Assembly: GCA_963717695.1 (NCBI GenBank)
Contig: CAVQWR010000003.1
Span: forward strand, 1,054,001-1,118,000
Direction of reading: 5' to 3'
Source of the DNA: CAIWHR01 sp963717695
Lineage (GTDB): Bacteria; Pseudomonadota; Gammaproteobacteria; Burkholderiales; Casimicrobiaceae
DNA length: 64,000 nt
In this document: piece after piece, positions 9,330 to 19,777 of the stretch
Layout: each line of letters begins with the position of its first letter
Numbering within the stretch: the first letter of the stretch is position 1
Made by a program: the position numbers and the translations under genes
The notes under the pieces: generated by a model
Told to the model about the DNA's origin: nothing
Databases searched by the model: none
Seen by the model: only the letters and a program-made list of their open reading frames with translations

Positions 9330-10742
9330 ATGACCACCCCCGCTGACGTGCTGAAGATGATCAAGGAAAAGGAAGTCAAGTTCGTCGACTTCCGCTTTAC
9401 GGATACCCGCGGCAAGGAGCAGCACGTCTCGGTGCCGCACAAGCAGTTCACCATGGACAAGTTCGAGTCGGGACACGCCTTCGACGGCTCGTCGATCGCG
9501 GGCTGGAAGGGCATCCAGGCCTCGGACATGCTGCTGATGCCGGACGCCAGCACCGCGTACATCGATCCGTTCATGGACGAGACCACGCTCAACATCAGCT
9601 GCGACGTGGTCGAGCCTTCCGACGGCAAGGGCTACGAGCGCGATCCGCGCTCGCTCGCGCGTCGCGCGGAGGCCTATCTCAAGTCGACGGGGCTGGGCGA
9701 CACCGCCTACTTCGGCCCGGAACCGGAATTCTTCATCTTCGATGCCGTCGAGTGGTCGGTCGACATGTCGGGGAGCTACTGCAAGATCTTCTCGTCGGAG
9801 GCCGCATGGTCGTCGGCCGAGAAATTCGAGGGCGGCAACATGGGACATCGCCCCTCGGTCAAGGGCGGCTACTTCCCGGTTCCGCCCGTCGATTCGCTGC
9901 AGGACCTCCGGTCGGCAATCTGCCTCGCGCTGGAGCAGATGGGCGTCGAAGTCGAGGTGCACCACCACGAGGTCGCCAACGCGGGCCAGTGCGAGATCGG
10001 CACCAAGTTCGCGCCGCTGGTGCAGCGCGCCGACTGGCTGCAGATCCTGAAGTACGCGGTGCACAACACGGCGCACGCGTACGGCAAGACGGCCACGTTC
10101 ATGCCGAAGCCCATCGTCGGCGACAACGGCTCCGGCATGCATTGCCACCAGTCGATCTTGAAGGACGGCAAGAACCTGTTCGCCGGCGACGGCTACGCCG
10201 GGCTGTCCGAGGTCGCGCTTTATTACATCGGCGGCATCATCAAGCACGCGAAGGCGCTCAACGCGATCACGAATCCAGGCACGAACTCGTACAAGCGGCT
10301 CGTTCCGGGCTTCGAGGCGCCGATCAACCTCGCGTATTCCGCGCGCAACCGCTCGGCGGCGATCCGCATTCCGTACGTGTCGAACCCGAAGGGCCGCCGC
10401 ATCGAGGTGCGCTTCCCGGATCCGACGGCGAACCCGTATCTCGCGTTCTCCGCGATGCTGATGGCGGGCCTCGACGGCGTGCAGAACAAGATCCACCCGG
10501 GCGACCCGATGGACAAGAACCTCTACGACCTCGAGCCGGAGGAGGCCGCGAAGGTGCCGCATCCGTGCGCGTCGCTCGACGAGGCGCTCGACCATCTCGA
10601 TCGCGACCGTGCGTTCCTCACCAAGGGCGGCGTGTTCACCGACGACATGCTGGACGCGTACATCGCGCTCAAGATGGAGGAGGTGACGCGCTTCCGCATG
10701 ACGACGCATCCCGTCGAATACGAGATGTACTACAGCCTGTAA
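9330..10742 (+). CDS. glnA: Glutamine synthetase, type I
   Basis: GlnA makes glutamine from glutamate, ammonia and ATP, the main ammonia-assimilation step, as a cytoplasmic dodecamer. The 470-residue protein has the class-I length. It shows the beta-grasp N-terminus, FDGSSIAGW, the metal-binding GPEPEFFIF, HHHEVANAGQCEIG, PKPIVGDNGSGMHCHQS, NPTVNSYKRLV-like NPGTNSYKRLVPG, and RIPYVSNPKGRRIEVR. The adenylylation segment KNLYDLEPEE with its Tyr near 400 is present, implying GlnE control. ATG 9330 is preceded by AGGAG. It is preceded by NtrC and sigma-54 sites and followed by a strong terminator. Confidence 0.98.
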   Translation: MTTPADVLKMIKEKEVKFVDFRFTDTRGKEQHVSVPHKQFTMDKFESGHAFDGSSIAGWKGIQASDMLLMPDASTAYIDPFMDETTLNISCDVVEPSDGKGYERDPRSLARRAEAYLKSTGLGDTAYFGPEPEFFIFDAVEWSVDMSGSYCKIFSSEAAWSSAEKFEGGNMGHRPSVKGGYFPVPPVDSLQDLRSAICLALEQMGVEVEVHHHEVANAGQCEIGTKFAPLVQRADWLQILKYAVHNTAHAYGKTATFMPKPIVGDNGSGMHCHQSILKDGKNLFAGDGYAGLSEVALYYIGGIIKHAKALNAITNPGTNSYKRLVPGFEAPINLAYSARNRSAAIRIPYVSNPKGRRIEVRFPDPTANPYLAFSAMLMAGLDGVQNKIHPGDPMDKNLYDLEPEEAAKVPHPCASLDEALDHLDRDRAFLTKGGVFTDDMLDAYIALKMEEVTRFRMTTHPVEYEMYYSL

Positions 10743-10765
10743 GCCGGACCGCGGCAGTGGCGCGG

Positions 10766-10800
10766 AAAAAGGGGCGGGCCCTCGCGGCCGGCCCCTTTTT
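10766..10800 (+). terminator. Rho-independent terminator after glnA
   Basis: An A5–GGGGCGGGCC / CTCGC loop / GGCCGGCCCC–T5 hairpin with one mismatch begins 23 nt after the glnA stop. The A/T tracts on both sides suggest it could work in both directions. Confidence 0.88.
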
Positions 10801-10835
10801 GCGTGCCACGCGCGAATTCAATACACTGCAGCACC

Positions 10836-11384
10836 ATGACGAGCGAAACGACGAACGCGCGATGCCGTACCGCCGCCGCAGCGCCTCTCGCCTTCTCGCT
10901 CGCCTGCGTGTTCCTCGCATGCGGCGCAACGCATGCCGCGACGCTTTCCGAGAAGGCGCGCGAGTCGGGATGCGTGAACAAGCCGATCGCGGTCACGGGA
11001 ACGCTGTACAAGTGCCTGACGAGCTCGGGCGACCCTTCGTACTTCAACATCCCGGGTGCGCCGGAAGCGGAGCCCGCCCCGCGCGCATCGACGCCGCGCG
11101 CCGCGCCGGCGCCTTCGCCGGCGGGATTTCCCAAGGTCGATGCGGGCACGCAGAAGGGTCGCGACGACGTCCGCCGCAAGGTGCTCTCCGACGAGCTCGC
11201 CACCGAGGAGAAGCTGCTCGCGGAAGCGCGCACGGCCTACGCCGACGGTGCGCCGACCGCGCTGCCGGAGGAGAAGTCCGATGTCGAGAAATATCGCGCC
11301 CGCATCGCGCGGCTGCATCAGGCCGTGGGGATGCACGAAAAGAACGTCGAGGCGCTGAAGAAGGAGCTCGCGTCGGTGAAGTGA
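10836..11384 (+). CDS. Small secreted protein with coiled-coil C-terminus (DUF4124-like), function unknown
   Basis: The 182-residue product begins at ATG 10836 (MTSETTNARCR). It has a signal peptide ending near ACGATHAA and a short Cys-containing segment (SGCVNKPIAVTGTLYKCLTSS) that resembles the start of DUF4124-type proteins. A Pro/Ala-rich linker and a charged heptad-rich region (from RRKVLSDELATEEKLLAEA to the end) predicted to be coiled coil follow. It sits between glnA and ntrB, a position where beta-proteobacteria often carry a DUF4124 gene, but the family call is tentative. A terminator separates it from glnA. Confidence 0.7.
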   Translation: MTSETTNARCRTAAAAPLAFSLACVFLACGATHAATLSEKARESGCVNKPIAVTGTLYKCLTSSGDPSYFNIPGAPEAEPAPRASTPRAAPAPSPAGFPKVDAGTQKGRDDVRRKVLSDELATEEKLLAEARTAYADGAPTALPEEKSDVEKYRARIARLHQAVGMHEKNVEALKKELASVK

Positions 11385-11475
11385 GCGGCCGTCGCGGCGG
11401 CGCCGCCACGCGCAGGACGGCATGCTGCATCGGATGTCAACGCGTTGCGGGCGCCGGCGCGGATATTGCTAGGCA

Positions 11476-12627
11476 ATGGAGGTCGTCCTGCGCACGTCGC
11501 GCGGAGCGCACCGCGCCTCGAGCCTCCCGTTGAAACCCGAATCCTTCGCATCGTCGCACAGCGATAGTCCCGCGGGCGCGCTTGCGGGACTCGAGCTCCT
11601 CGCCACCGCGGTGATCCTGCTCGACGGCGCGCGCCGCGTGACCTACGCGAATCCGGCGGCGGAGAACCTGTTCGAGCTCTCGCGCCGCCAGCTCGTCGGA
11701 CATGTGATCGACGACGTCTTCGCCGATGCGACGAATCTCACCGCGGCGATCCGCAAGTCGGTGGAGACCGGAGCCTCCTACACCGAGCAGGAGCTGGAAC
11801 TCACGCCGGCCGGCAAGCCCAAGCTGCACCTCGCGTGCACCGTGTCTCCGGTGGACGCGGATGCGGGCGTGCTGCTGCTCGAATGCCGGCACATCGACCA
11901 GCAGTTGAAGATCGCCCGCGAGGAGCGCCTGCAGGAGCAGCAGCAGGCCAACCGCGAGCTGATCCGCAGCCTCGCGCACGAGATCAAGAATCCGCTGGGG
12001 GGAATCCGCGGCGCGGCGCAGCTTCTCGAGCGCGAGCTCGACCGCGCGGCGCTCACCGAATACACGCAGGTGATCATCGGCGAGGCGGACCGCCTGCAGT
12101 CTCTCGTCAACCGCCTGCTCACGCCGCACCGGCTGCCCACCTACCGACGCACCAACATCCACCAGGTGCTCGTGCACGTGAAAGGGCTCGTCCAGGCCGA
12201 ATTCCCGGCCGTGGCGATCGGCACGGACTTCGACACGAGCCTGCCGGAGTTCGAGGCCGACCCCGAGCAGCTCATCCAGGTGGTGCTGAACATCGCCCGC
12301 AATGCGGCGCAGGCACTTGCCACGACCGCGGACGCGCAGATCTGGCTACGCACGCGTGTCGCGCGCTACGTGACGCTCGCGAAAAAGCGCCATCGGCTGG
12401 CGCTCGCGCTGACGATCGAGGACAACGGGCCCGGCATTCCGGGCGAGATCCGGGATCGCATCTTCTATCCGCTCGTGTCCGGTCGCGAAGGCGGCACCGG
12501 ACTCGGCCTCACGCTGGCGCAGACGTTCATCGCACAGCACAACGGCTCCATCGAGTTCGAAAGCGTGCCCGGCCGCACGGTCTTCACGATCCTGCTGCCG
12601 CTGGAAATCGACCGCAACGGCGCGTAG
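11476..12627 (+). CDS. glnL: Nitrogen regulation sensor histidine kinase NtrB
   Basis: NtrB phosphorylates NtrC when nitrogen is limiting and dephosphorylates it when PII signals sufficiency. It is cytoplasmic, with no membrane segment. The 383-residue protein has a PAS domain at about 38–140 (VILLDGARRVTYANPAAENLFE), an H-box SLAHEIKNPLGG with H168, an N-box (VVLNIARNAAQA), the G1 box EDNGPGIP and GGTGLGLTLAQ. ATG 11476 is used; the ribosome site is weak and a start at a slightly later codon is possible. It is followed almost directly by ntrC, forming the two-component operon. Confidence 0.96.
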   Translation: MEVVLRTSRGAHRASSLPLKPESFASSHSDSPAGALAGLELLATAVILLDGARRVTYANPAAENLFELSRRQLVGHVIDDVFADATNLTAAIRKSVETGASYTEQELELTPAGKPKLHLACTVSPVDADAGVLLLECRHIDQQLKIAREERLQEQQQANRELIRSLAHEIKNPLGGIRGAAQLLERELDRAALTEYTQVIIGEADRLQSLVNRLLTPHRLPTYRRTNIHQVLVHVKGLVQAEFPAVAIGTDFDTSLPEFEADPEQLIQVVLNIARNAAQALATTADAQIWLRTRVARYVTLAKKRHRLALALTIEDNGPGIPGEIRDRIFYPLVSGREGGTGLGLTLAQTFIAQHNGSIEFESVPGRTVFTILLPLEIDRNGA

Positions 12628-12694
12628 ATTGACCCGCGCCCCTGAAGATTCCCCTATGAATGCACATGTCCCGCAACTGCCCCGAGTGAATGCC

Positions 12695-14117
<1,423 letters not shown>

Positions 14118-14128
<11 letters not shown>

Positions 14129-14921
14129 CGGGCGGAGGCGCGCCCGCGCCGGCGAGTTCCACGATCACCGGCGCATGGTCCGAGGGCTTCTCGCCCTTGC
14201 GCGCATTGCGGTCTATCCGGCAGGACGTGCACCTGCTCGCAAGCTCCGCCGACAGCAGGATGTGATCGATGCGCAGCCCATGGTTCTTCGGGAACGCGAG
14301 CTGACGGTAGTCCCACCAGCTGAACGTGCGCTCGGGCTGCGGGAACAGCCGGAAGCTGTCGGCGAGGCCGAGCGCGACCCAGCCCCGGAACACGGCGCGC
14401 TCCGGCTCCGAGCACAGCACCTGGCCCTGCCACGCCACCGGGTCGTGGACGTCGCGGTCCTCCGGCGCAATGTTGAAGTCGCCGGCGACCGCGAGTGCCG
14501 GATGCCGCGCATGCTCATCGGCGATGAAGCGCGTCGCGGCGGCGCACCAGTCGAGCTTGTACCGGTACTTGTCGGAGTCCACCGACTGTCCGTTCGGCAC
14601 GTAGAGGCCGATGACACGGATCCCGGCGACGGTCGCCGCGATGACCCGCTTCTGCATGTCGTCGAAGCCCGGCAGCGCGGTGACGATGTCCGTCGCCGCC
14701 GGCAGCCCTTCGCGCACCAGCAGCGCGACGCCGTTGTACGTCTTCTGCCCGGTGAAATGGACCGCGTAGCCGGCATCGGTCAGCTCCGGGCGCGGAAAGC
14801 GCGCGTCCTCGAGCTTGGTCTCCTGCAGGCACACGATGTCCGGCTGCGCCTCCGGCAGCCATTGCAGGAGCCGTGGCAGCCGCACATTGAGCGAATTGAC
14901 GTTCCAGGTGGCGATCTTCAA
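14118..14921 (-). CDS. xth: Exodeoxyribonuclease III
   Basis: This Mg-dependent AP endonuclease/3'-exonuclease acts in base-excision repair. The 267-residue product begins KIATWNVNSLNVRL after a TTG start at 14921 with GAGGA 9 nt upstream; the longer ATG-started frame to 15110 adds non-conserved residues. Family motifs are visible: QPDIVCLQETKLED with the metal-binding Glu, YNGVALLVREG, GLYVPNGQSVDSDKY, VAGDFNIAPEDRDVHDP, WWDYR, and the catalytic LRIDHILLS and PSDHAPVIVEL. It is convergent with ntrC and divergent from nuoA, with the Fnr-type boxes between. Confidence 0.95.
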
Positions 14922-15096
14922 CGGGTCATCCTCGAAGGGCAGGCCGCAGCGTCCGGTGGCCCCGATTGGCGCCGCAAGCGCCGCCGATGATGCCATAGCG
15001 GCCAGCGCATCGGGTTCTCCATGCAAATGCAAGGGGCATCGCTGCAAATGCAGCGTCGGGGCACGCCGGACGGCGCGGCCGCATGCCGCACGCCAT

Positions 15097-15110
15097 TTGA
15101 TCTGAATCAA
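15097..15110. promoter_or_regulatory. Perfect Fnr/Anr box upstream of nuoA
   Basis: TTGAT-CTGA-ATCAA matches the Fnr/Anr consensus TTGAT-N4-ATCAA at every fixed base. It lies in the 432-nt xth–nuoA gap, 244 nt before the nuoA start. No other gene is supported in this gap, and I see no tRNA there. Confidence 0.65.
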
Positions 15111-15130
15111 GCCATCGACATCGCCGCCGG

Positions 15131-15144
15131 ATGATCTGCGTCAA
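15131..15144 (+). promoter_or_regulatory. Second, degenerate Fnr/Anr box
   Basis: ATGAT-CTGC-GTCAA keeps 8 of 10 fixed bases. Its centre (15137.5) is about 41 nt upstream of the start site predicted from the TACAGT at 15166–15171. That is the class II activator position, while the perfect box would sit near -75. Confidence 0.4.
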
Positions 15145-15165
15145 ACGGTCGCGAGCGGCAGACAA

Positions 15166-15171
15166 TACAGT
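15166..15171 (+). promoter_or_regulatory. Candidate -10 element (TACAGT) for the nuo operon
   Basis: This TACAGT is correctly spaced from the second Fnr-type box and has no -35 box, as expected of an activator-dependent promoter. It would give a leader of about 175 nt before nuoA. Confidence 0.3.
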
Positions 15172-15353
15172 ACGGGTGGCAGCGCAATGCAGCGATCCGG
15201 ATGCAGACAACTACAAGGCACGCGCGTGATCAGCAGCGGGGCAATTCGAGGGGTGGGCGAACGGCACGACGCATCGGCTCTCCGACGAATGCCGCACCCA
15301 CGCCGCGCCCCTCATTTCGGTAGCCCCCGCCCCGCAACTAACGCGCCATCGCG

Positions 15354-15719
15354 ATGAATCCCTATGTGATCATGCTGTTGTACCTGGTGGCGATCATGGG
15401 GTTCGTCGGCTTCACGCTGCTGCTCAACCGGATCCTCGGGCCGAAACCCGGCGCCAATGCGATGAAGCTCGAGGCCTTCGAATGCGGGGCCGAGCCGATC
15501 GATCCGCACAACGTGAAGGCCGTGCCGATCAAGTACTACGCCGTTGCGATCGTATTCATCCTGTTCGATCTCGAAACGGTCTTCCTGTTCATCTGGGCGC
15601 TCGGCGCGCAGCCGCTGACCGGCTTCATGCTCGCCACGTTCGGCATCTTCATCTCGCTGCTCGTCCTCATCCTGCTCTACGTGTACAAGGCGCGGCTCGT
15701 CGAAGCCGTGGCGGAGTAG
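15354..15719 (+). CDS. nuoA: NADH-quinone oxidoreductase subunit A
   Basis: NuoA is a three-helix membrane subunit of respiratory complex I at the junction with the peripheral arm. The 121-residue protein carries the conserved loop AFECGAEPIDPHNVKAVPIKYYAVA and three hydrophobic helices (about 5–28, 62–85 and 90–112). It is first in a 14-gene operon, with nuoB starting 2 nt after its stop. Confidence 0.96.
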   Translation: MNPYVIMLLYLVAIMGFVGFTLLLNRILGPKPGANAMKLEAFECGAEPIDPHNVKAVPIKYYAVAIVFILFDLETVFLFIWALGAQPLTGFMLATFGIFISLLVLILLYVYKARLVEAVAE

Positions 15720-15721
15720 CC

Positions 15722-16234
15722 ATGAACCGGACGATTCCGATTCGCGCTGAACCTGTGCCCAGCGGCGCCTTCGAGTACCTCACGACCAAGAAGGACGAGC
15801 TGATCGGCTGGGCGCGCAAGTTCTCGCTCTTCCCGTACCCGTTCGTGACCGCATGCTGCGCGATGGAGTTCATGTCGGTCAGCGCGTCGCCTTACGACAC
15901 CGACCGCTTCGGCGCCGCGCTGCCGCGCTTCTCGCCGCGCCAGGCCGACCTGCTGATGGTCGTCGGCACCATCACGCACAAGCAGGCGCCGATCCTGCTC
16001 AAGGTCTACGAGCAGATGTGCGAGCCGAAATGGGTGATGGCCTTCGGCGTGTGCGCGACGTCGGGCGGGTTCTACCAGAACTACGCGGCCGTGCAGGGCA
16101 TCGACAAGATCATCCCCGTGGACGTCTACATTCCCGGCTGCCCGCCGCGGCCGGAAACCGTGATCGACGCGATCATGCAGCTGCAGGACAAGATCGCGCA
16201 CTCGAAGCACCCGATCATCACGAGCACGTTCTGA
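15722..16234 (+). CDS. nuoB: NADH-quinone oxidoreductase subunit B
   Basis: NuoB holds the terminal 4Fe-4S cluster N2 that passes electrons to quinone. The 170-residue protein has the tandem cysteines in VTACCAMEFM, GVCATSGGFY and IPGCPPRPE, the N2 ligands. The N-terminus (MNRTIPIRAEPVPSGAFEYLT) differs from the common GIEGVLEEGFVTT start, so the first roughly 20 residues are atypical. Confidence 0.96.
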   Translation: MNRTIPIRAEPVPSGAFEYLTTKKDELIGWARKFSLFPYPFVTACCAMEFMSVSASPYDTDRFGAALPRFSPRQADLLMVVGTITHKQAPILLKVYEQMCEPKWVMAFGVCATSGGFYQNYAAVQGIDKIIPVDVYIPGCPPRPETVIDAIMQLQDKIAHSKHPIITSTF

Positions 16235-16236
16235 CC

Positions 16237-16710
16237 ATGGCCGCCGAAACGCTCCAGCAGGTTGCCGCCGCGCTCGCCGCGGACGGGCGCGAGATCGCGC
16301 TCTCGCACGGCGTGCTCGCCATCGTCGCCGCGCCCGGCGACATCGGCGCGATCGTGCGCAGGCTGCAGACCGAGTTCTCATTCGACCTCTTCCTCGACGT
16401 GACCGCCGTCGATTGGCCGGAGCGGGAGCCGCGCTTCGAGGTCGTCTGGCATTTCTACTCGACGAAGCACTTCGTTCGCGTGCGCGTCAAGACGCGCGTC
16501 ACCGAAGCGGAGCCCGTCGTCGACTCGCTGACCTCGCTCTATGGCGCCGCCGCCTGCATGGAGCGCGAATGCCACGAGATGTACGGCATCCGCTTCCGCG
16601 GCAATGACGACCTCCGCCCGATGCTGCTCTACGAGGGTTTCGTCGGCCATCCGCTGCGCAAGGACTACGTGAAGGAGCACGAGCAGCCGCTCGTGCCCTA
16701 CCGGAAGTGA
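16237..16710 (+). CDS. nuoC: NADH-quinone oxidoreductase subunit C
   Basis: This is the 30-kDa-type peripheral-arm subunit near the quinone site. The 157-residue product has FDLFLDVTAVDWPEREPRFEVVWHFYS and the signature ERECHEMYGIRFRGN. It is separate from NuoD, unlike the fused E. coli NuoCD. ATG 16237 lies 2 nt after the nuoB stop; the long upstream extension of the frame is not coding. Confidence 0.95.
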   Translation: MAAETLQQVAAALAADGREIALSHGVLAIVAAPGDIGAIVRRLQTEFSFDLFLDVTAVDWPEREPRFEVVWHFYSTKHFVRVRVKTRVTEAEPVVDSLTSLYGAAACMERECHEMYGIRFRGNDDLRPMLLYEGFVGHPLRKDYVKEHEQPLVPYRK

Positions 16711-16720
16711 TGGCCCGGCC

Positions 16721-17938
16721 GTGGACATGAAGCTTCCCAATCCCATCCGCCCGGCATTCACCGCCGTCGGTCACGACGAGCACGTCATCGTCAACATCGG
16801 GCCGTCGCATCCGGCGACCCACGGCACCGTGCAGATCATCGCGGAGCTCGACGGCGAGAAGGTCGTGCGCACCGACGTGCACTGCGGCTTCCTGCACCGG
16901 GGATTCGAGAAGGAGTGCGAGGCGCACACCTGGCACAACCTCATCCCCTTCGTCGACCGGCTGAACTACTGCTCGGCGCTGATCAACAACTTCGCGTATT
17001 GCGCGGCGGTCGAGGAGCTCGCGGGCATCGAGATCACGCCGCGCTGCCGGCACCTGCGCACGCTGCTCTCCGAGTATTCGCGCATCGCCGACCACCTGAC
17101 CTGCGTTGCGGCCGCGCTGATGGAACTGGGCGCGATGACCGCGTTCCTGTACCTCGTGATGATCCGCGACTACATCTACGAGCACATCGCGAATCTCACC
17201 GGCGCCCGCGTCACCTACACGTACGGACGCATCGGCGGCCTCGCGCGCGACCTGCCCGAAGGCTGGGTCACGCGGCTCCTCGAGATCCTCGACCAGTACG
17301 AGACCTTCGTCGACCGCGTCCACGGCCTCGTCGACCGCAACCGGATCTTCATCGACCGGATGCGCGACGTCGGCGTGATCACGCCGGCCGATGCGATCAG
17401 CTGGGGTTACACGGGCCCGATCCTGCGCTCGACCGGCGTGCCGCGCGACCTGCGCAAGGACACGCCATACCTCGCGTATGCCGACCTCGACTTCGAGATT
17501 CCGGTCGGCATCAAGGGCGACAACTACGACCGCTACTTCGTGCGCATGCGCGAGATGGACGAGTCGGTGCACATGATCCGCCAGCTGGTCGAAACGCTGC
17601 CCGGCGGCCCGGTCAGCATCGACGACCACCGATACGTACTTCCGGAAAAGGCGCTCGTCTACACCGAGATCGAATCGCTGATCAATCACTTCAAGCTTGT
17701 GATCGACGGCCCGCGCATTCCGGCGGGCGAGGTCTACACGGCGCACGAGGCGGCCAACGGCGAGCTCGGCTTCTATCTCGTCAGCACCGGCGGCGGCGTG
17801 CCGTGGAAGGTCCACGTGCGCTCGCCGAGCTACGTGCACCTCGGCGGCGTGCACAAGATGCTGGACGGCTACCAGCTCGCCGACATCGTGCCGACGTTCG
17901 GCTCGGTCAACATGATCGGCGGCGAGTGCGACCGCTGA
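16721..17938 (+). CDS. nuoD: NADH-quinone oxidoreductase subunit D
   Basis: NuoD is the 49-kDa subunit that forms the quinone-binding site with NuoB. The 405-residue protein shows NIGPSHPATHGT (quinone-site His), LHRGFEK, the NiFe-hydrogenase-like fold and C-terminal GGVHKMLDGYQLADIVPTFGSVNMIGGECDR. GTG 16721 or ATG 16727 (two codons later) can start it; both keep the conserved region. Confidence 0.97.
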   Translation: MDMKLPNPIRPAFTAVGHDEHVIVNIGPSHPATHGTVQIIAELDGEKVVRTDVHCGFLHRGFEKECEAHTWHNLIPFVDRLNYCSALINNFAYCAAVEELAGIEITPRCRHLRTLLSEYSRIADHLTCVAAALMELGAMTAFLYLVMIRDYIYEHIANLTGARVTYTYGRIGGLARDLPEGWVTRLLEILDQYETFVDRVHGLVDRNRIFIDRMRDVGVITPADAISWGYTGPILRSTGVPRDLRKDTPYLAYADLDFEIPVGIKGDNYDRYFVRMREMDESVHMIRQLVETLPGGPVSIDDHRYVLPEKALVYTEIESLINHFKLVIDGPRIPAGEVYTAHEAANGELGFYLVSTGGGVPWKVHVRSPSYVHLGGVHKMLDGYQLADIVPTFGSVNMIGGECDR

Positions 17939-17951
17939 GAATGCACGCCCG

Positions 17952-18416
17952 ATGAAACACCTGATCCCCGAATTCGAGCAGTGGAAGAAACGCTTTCCGG
18001 CGGGCTTCGATTCCGCGCTCGTGATGCCGTGCGTGCGCCGCATCCAGCAGGACCGCGGGTACGTCGCCGACAGCGACATCGCGGAGCTTGCCGAATATCT
18101 CGGCGTGCCGCCGATCCAGATCGAGGAAGTGCTGTCGTTCTACACGCAGTTCCGCCGGCACCCGATCGGACGCTGGCACGTGCAGTGCTGCCGCAACGTG
18201 ACCTGCTCGATGAGGAGCGCCGAGCGGCTGATCGACCACCTCGCGAAGAAGCTCGGCGTCGCGCCGGGCGGAACGACGCCGGACGGGCGCTTCACGCTCT
18301 CGACGGTCGAGTGCCTCGGCTCGTGCGGCACCGCGCCGGTCGTGATGATCAACGATGCGTATCACGAGAACATGAGCATCGACAAGCTCGACGTGCTCCT
18401 GGACGGGTTGAAATAG
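17952..18416 (+). CDS. nuoE: NADH-quinone oxidoreductase subunit E
   Basis: This is the 24-kDa thioredoxin-like subunit with 2Fe-2S cluster N1a in the NADH-dehydrogenase module. In 154 residues it has the ligands CRNVTC (C-x4-C) and CLGSC (C-x3-C), and the helical N-terminal region with VMPCVRRIQQDRGYV. ATG 17952 starts 13 nt after nuoD. nuoF starts 2 nt after its stop. Confidence 0.96.
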   Translation: MKHLIPEFEQWKKRFPAGFDSALVMPCVRRIQQDRGYVADSDIAELAEYLGVPPIQIEEVLSFYTQFRRHPIGRWHVQCCRNVTCSMRSAERLIDHLAKKLGVAPGGTTPDGRFTLSTVECLGSCGTAPVVMINDAYHENMSIDKLDVLLDGLK

Positions 18417-18418
18417 CC

Positions 18419-19777
18419 ATGCCCGGCCGCCAGCTCATCATGACGTTCCCGGTCACCGCGACGTCGCACACGCTCGCCGAGTACCGCGCGCGCGGGGGCT
18501 ACCAGACGCTGCCGAAGGCGATCGGCATGACGCCGGCCGACGTCACCAAGGAAATCGTCGCGTCGGGCCTGCTCGGCCACGGCGGCGCCGCATTCCCGGT
18601 CGGCCGCAAGTGGAACGTCGTGAAGCTGGACGACGGCCAGCCGCATTTTCTCTGCGCGAACGCGGACGAGGGCGAGCCCGGGACGTTCAAGGATCGCTGG
18701 ATCCTCGAGCACTCGCCGCACCTCCTGCTGGAATCGATGCTGATCGCCGCGCACGCGCTGCAGGTGCGGCACGCCTTCGTCTACATCCGCGGCGAGTTCG
18801 ACCTGCCCTACCGCCGCCTCGCCGCCGCGGTCGAGGAGTCGTACGCGAACGGCCTCCTCGGCGAGAACATCCTCGGCACGGCGTTCTCGTGCGACATCAA
18901 CATCATCCGCGGCGCCGGCTCGTACGTCTGCGGCGAGGCGTCGGGACTCCTCGCCTCGGTCGAAGGCAAGCGCGGCTATCCGCGCAACCGTCCGCCGCGC
19001 CTCACCGTCAAGGGCCTCTTTCAGCGGCCGACCGTCGTCAACAACGTCGAGACGCTGTCGAACGTCACCGGGATCATCGCCAACGGCGCCGATGCGTTCA
19101 AGGCGCTCGGGCTGCCGAAGTGCCCCGGCACGCAGCTCGTGTCGATCTCCGGGCACATCGAGCGGCCCGGCGTCTACGAAGTCGAATATGGCTATCCGCT
19201 GAAGAAGTTCCTGTACGAGGACTGCGGCGGCATCACCGGCGGCAGGAAGCTCAAGTGCATCGTTCCGGGCGGCATCTCGACCAAGGTGCTGACCGCCGAA
19301 GAGTGCGAACCCGTCACCTACGACAAGGAATCGCTCGAGAAGGCGGGTTCGTCGCTGGGCTCGGGCGGGATGATCGTCATCGCCGAGGGCACGTGCATGG
19401 TGCGGCTCCTGCAGGTGATGCTGCGCTTCTACCACCACGAATCCTGCGGGCAGTGCACGCCGTGCCGCGAAGGCATGGGCTGGATGCACCGGATCATCGA
19501 CCGCATCGTCGCGGGCGAGGGGAAGCCGGGCGACCTCGACCGGCTGATCGAGATCGGCAAGCTGAACGACGGCACCACCATCTGCGGGATGGGCGACGCC
19601 GCGGGCTACGCGACCATCGGCATCCTCGCCAAGTACCGCGACGAGTTCGAATACTTCATCGAGCACAAGCGCTCGCGGTTCGACGGCAACCTCGAGGCGG
19701 TGGAGCCCCTGAGCGAGCCGCACGCGGATGCGACGGGGAGTTTTCGGGGTGGAATGCGCGAAGCGAGGCGAAGCTAA
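18419..19777 (+). CDS. nuoF: NADH-quinone oxidoreductase subunit F
   Basis: NuoF binds NADH, FMN and 4Fe-4S cluster N3. The 452-residue protein has the FMN loop GHGGAAFPVGRKW, which differs at several positions from the usual GRGGAGFPTG. It also has CANADEGEPGTFKDR, GAGSYVCGEASGLLASVEGKRG, the cluster motif ESCGQCTPCREG and the fourth ligand in TTICGMGDAAG. The last ~25 codons (after EHKRSRF) look unlike family tails and overlap the left arm of an inverted repeat that continues into the nuoF–nuoG gap, so the native C-terminus may have been altered by that element. Confidence 0.95.
   Translation: MPGRQLIMTFPVTATSHTLAEYRARGGYQTLPKAIGMTPADVTKEIVASGLLGHGGAAFPVGRKWNVVKLDDGQPHFLCANADEGEPGTFKDRWILEHSPHLLLESMLIAAHALQVRHAFVYIRGEFDLPYRRLAAAVEESYANGLLGENILGTAFSCDINIIRGAGSYVCGEASGLLASVEGKRGYPRNRPPRLTVKGLFQRPTVVNNVETLSNVTGIIANGADAFKALGLPKCPGTQLVSISGHIERPGVYEVEYGYPLKKFLYEDCGGITGGRKLKCIVPGGISTKVLTAEECEPVTYDKESLEKAGSSLGSGGMIVIAEGTCMVRLLQVMLRFYHHESCGQCTPCREGMGWMHRIIDRIVAGEGKPGDLDRLIEIGKLNDGTTICGMGDAAGYATIGILAKYRDEFEYFIEHKRSRFDGNLEAVEPLSEPHADATGSFRGGMREARRS

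Noticed and set aside
14922..15353. A possible tRNA gene upstream of nuoA, as found in many beta-proteobacteria
   Set aside because: No cloverleaf, TTC-arm or CCA-type end can be drawn from the sequence.
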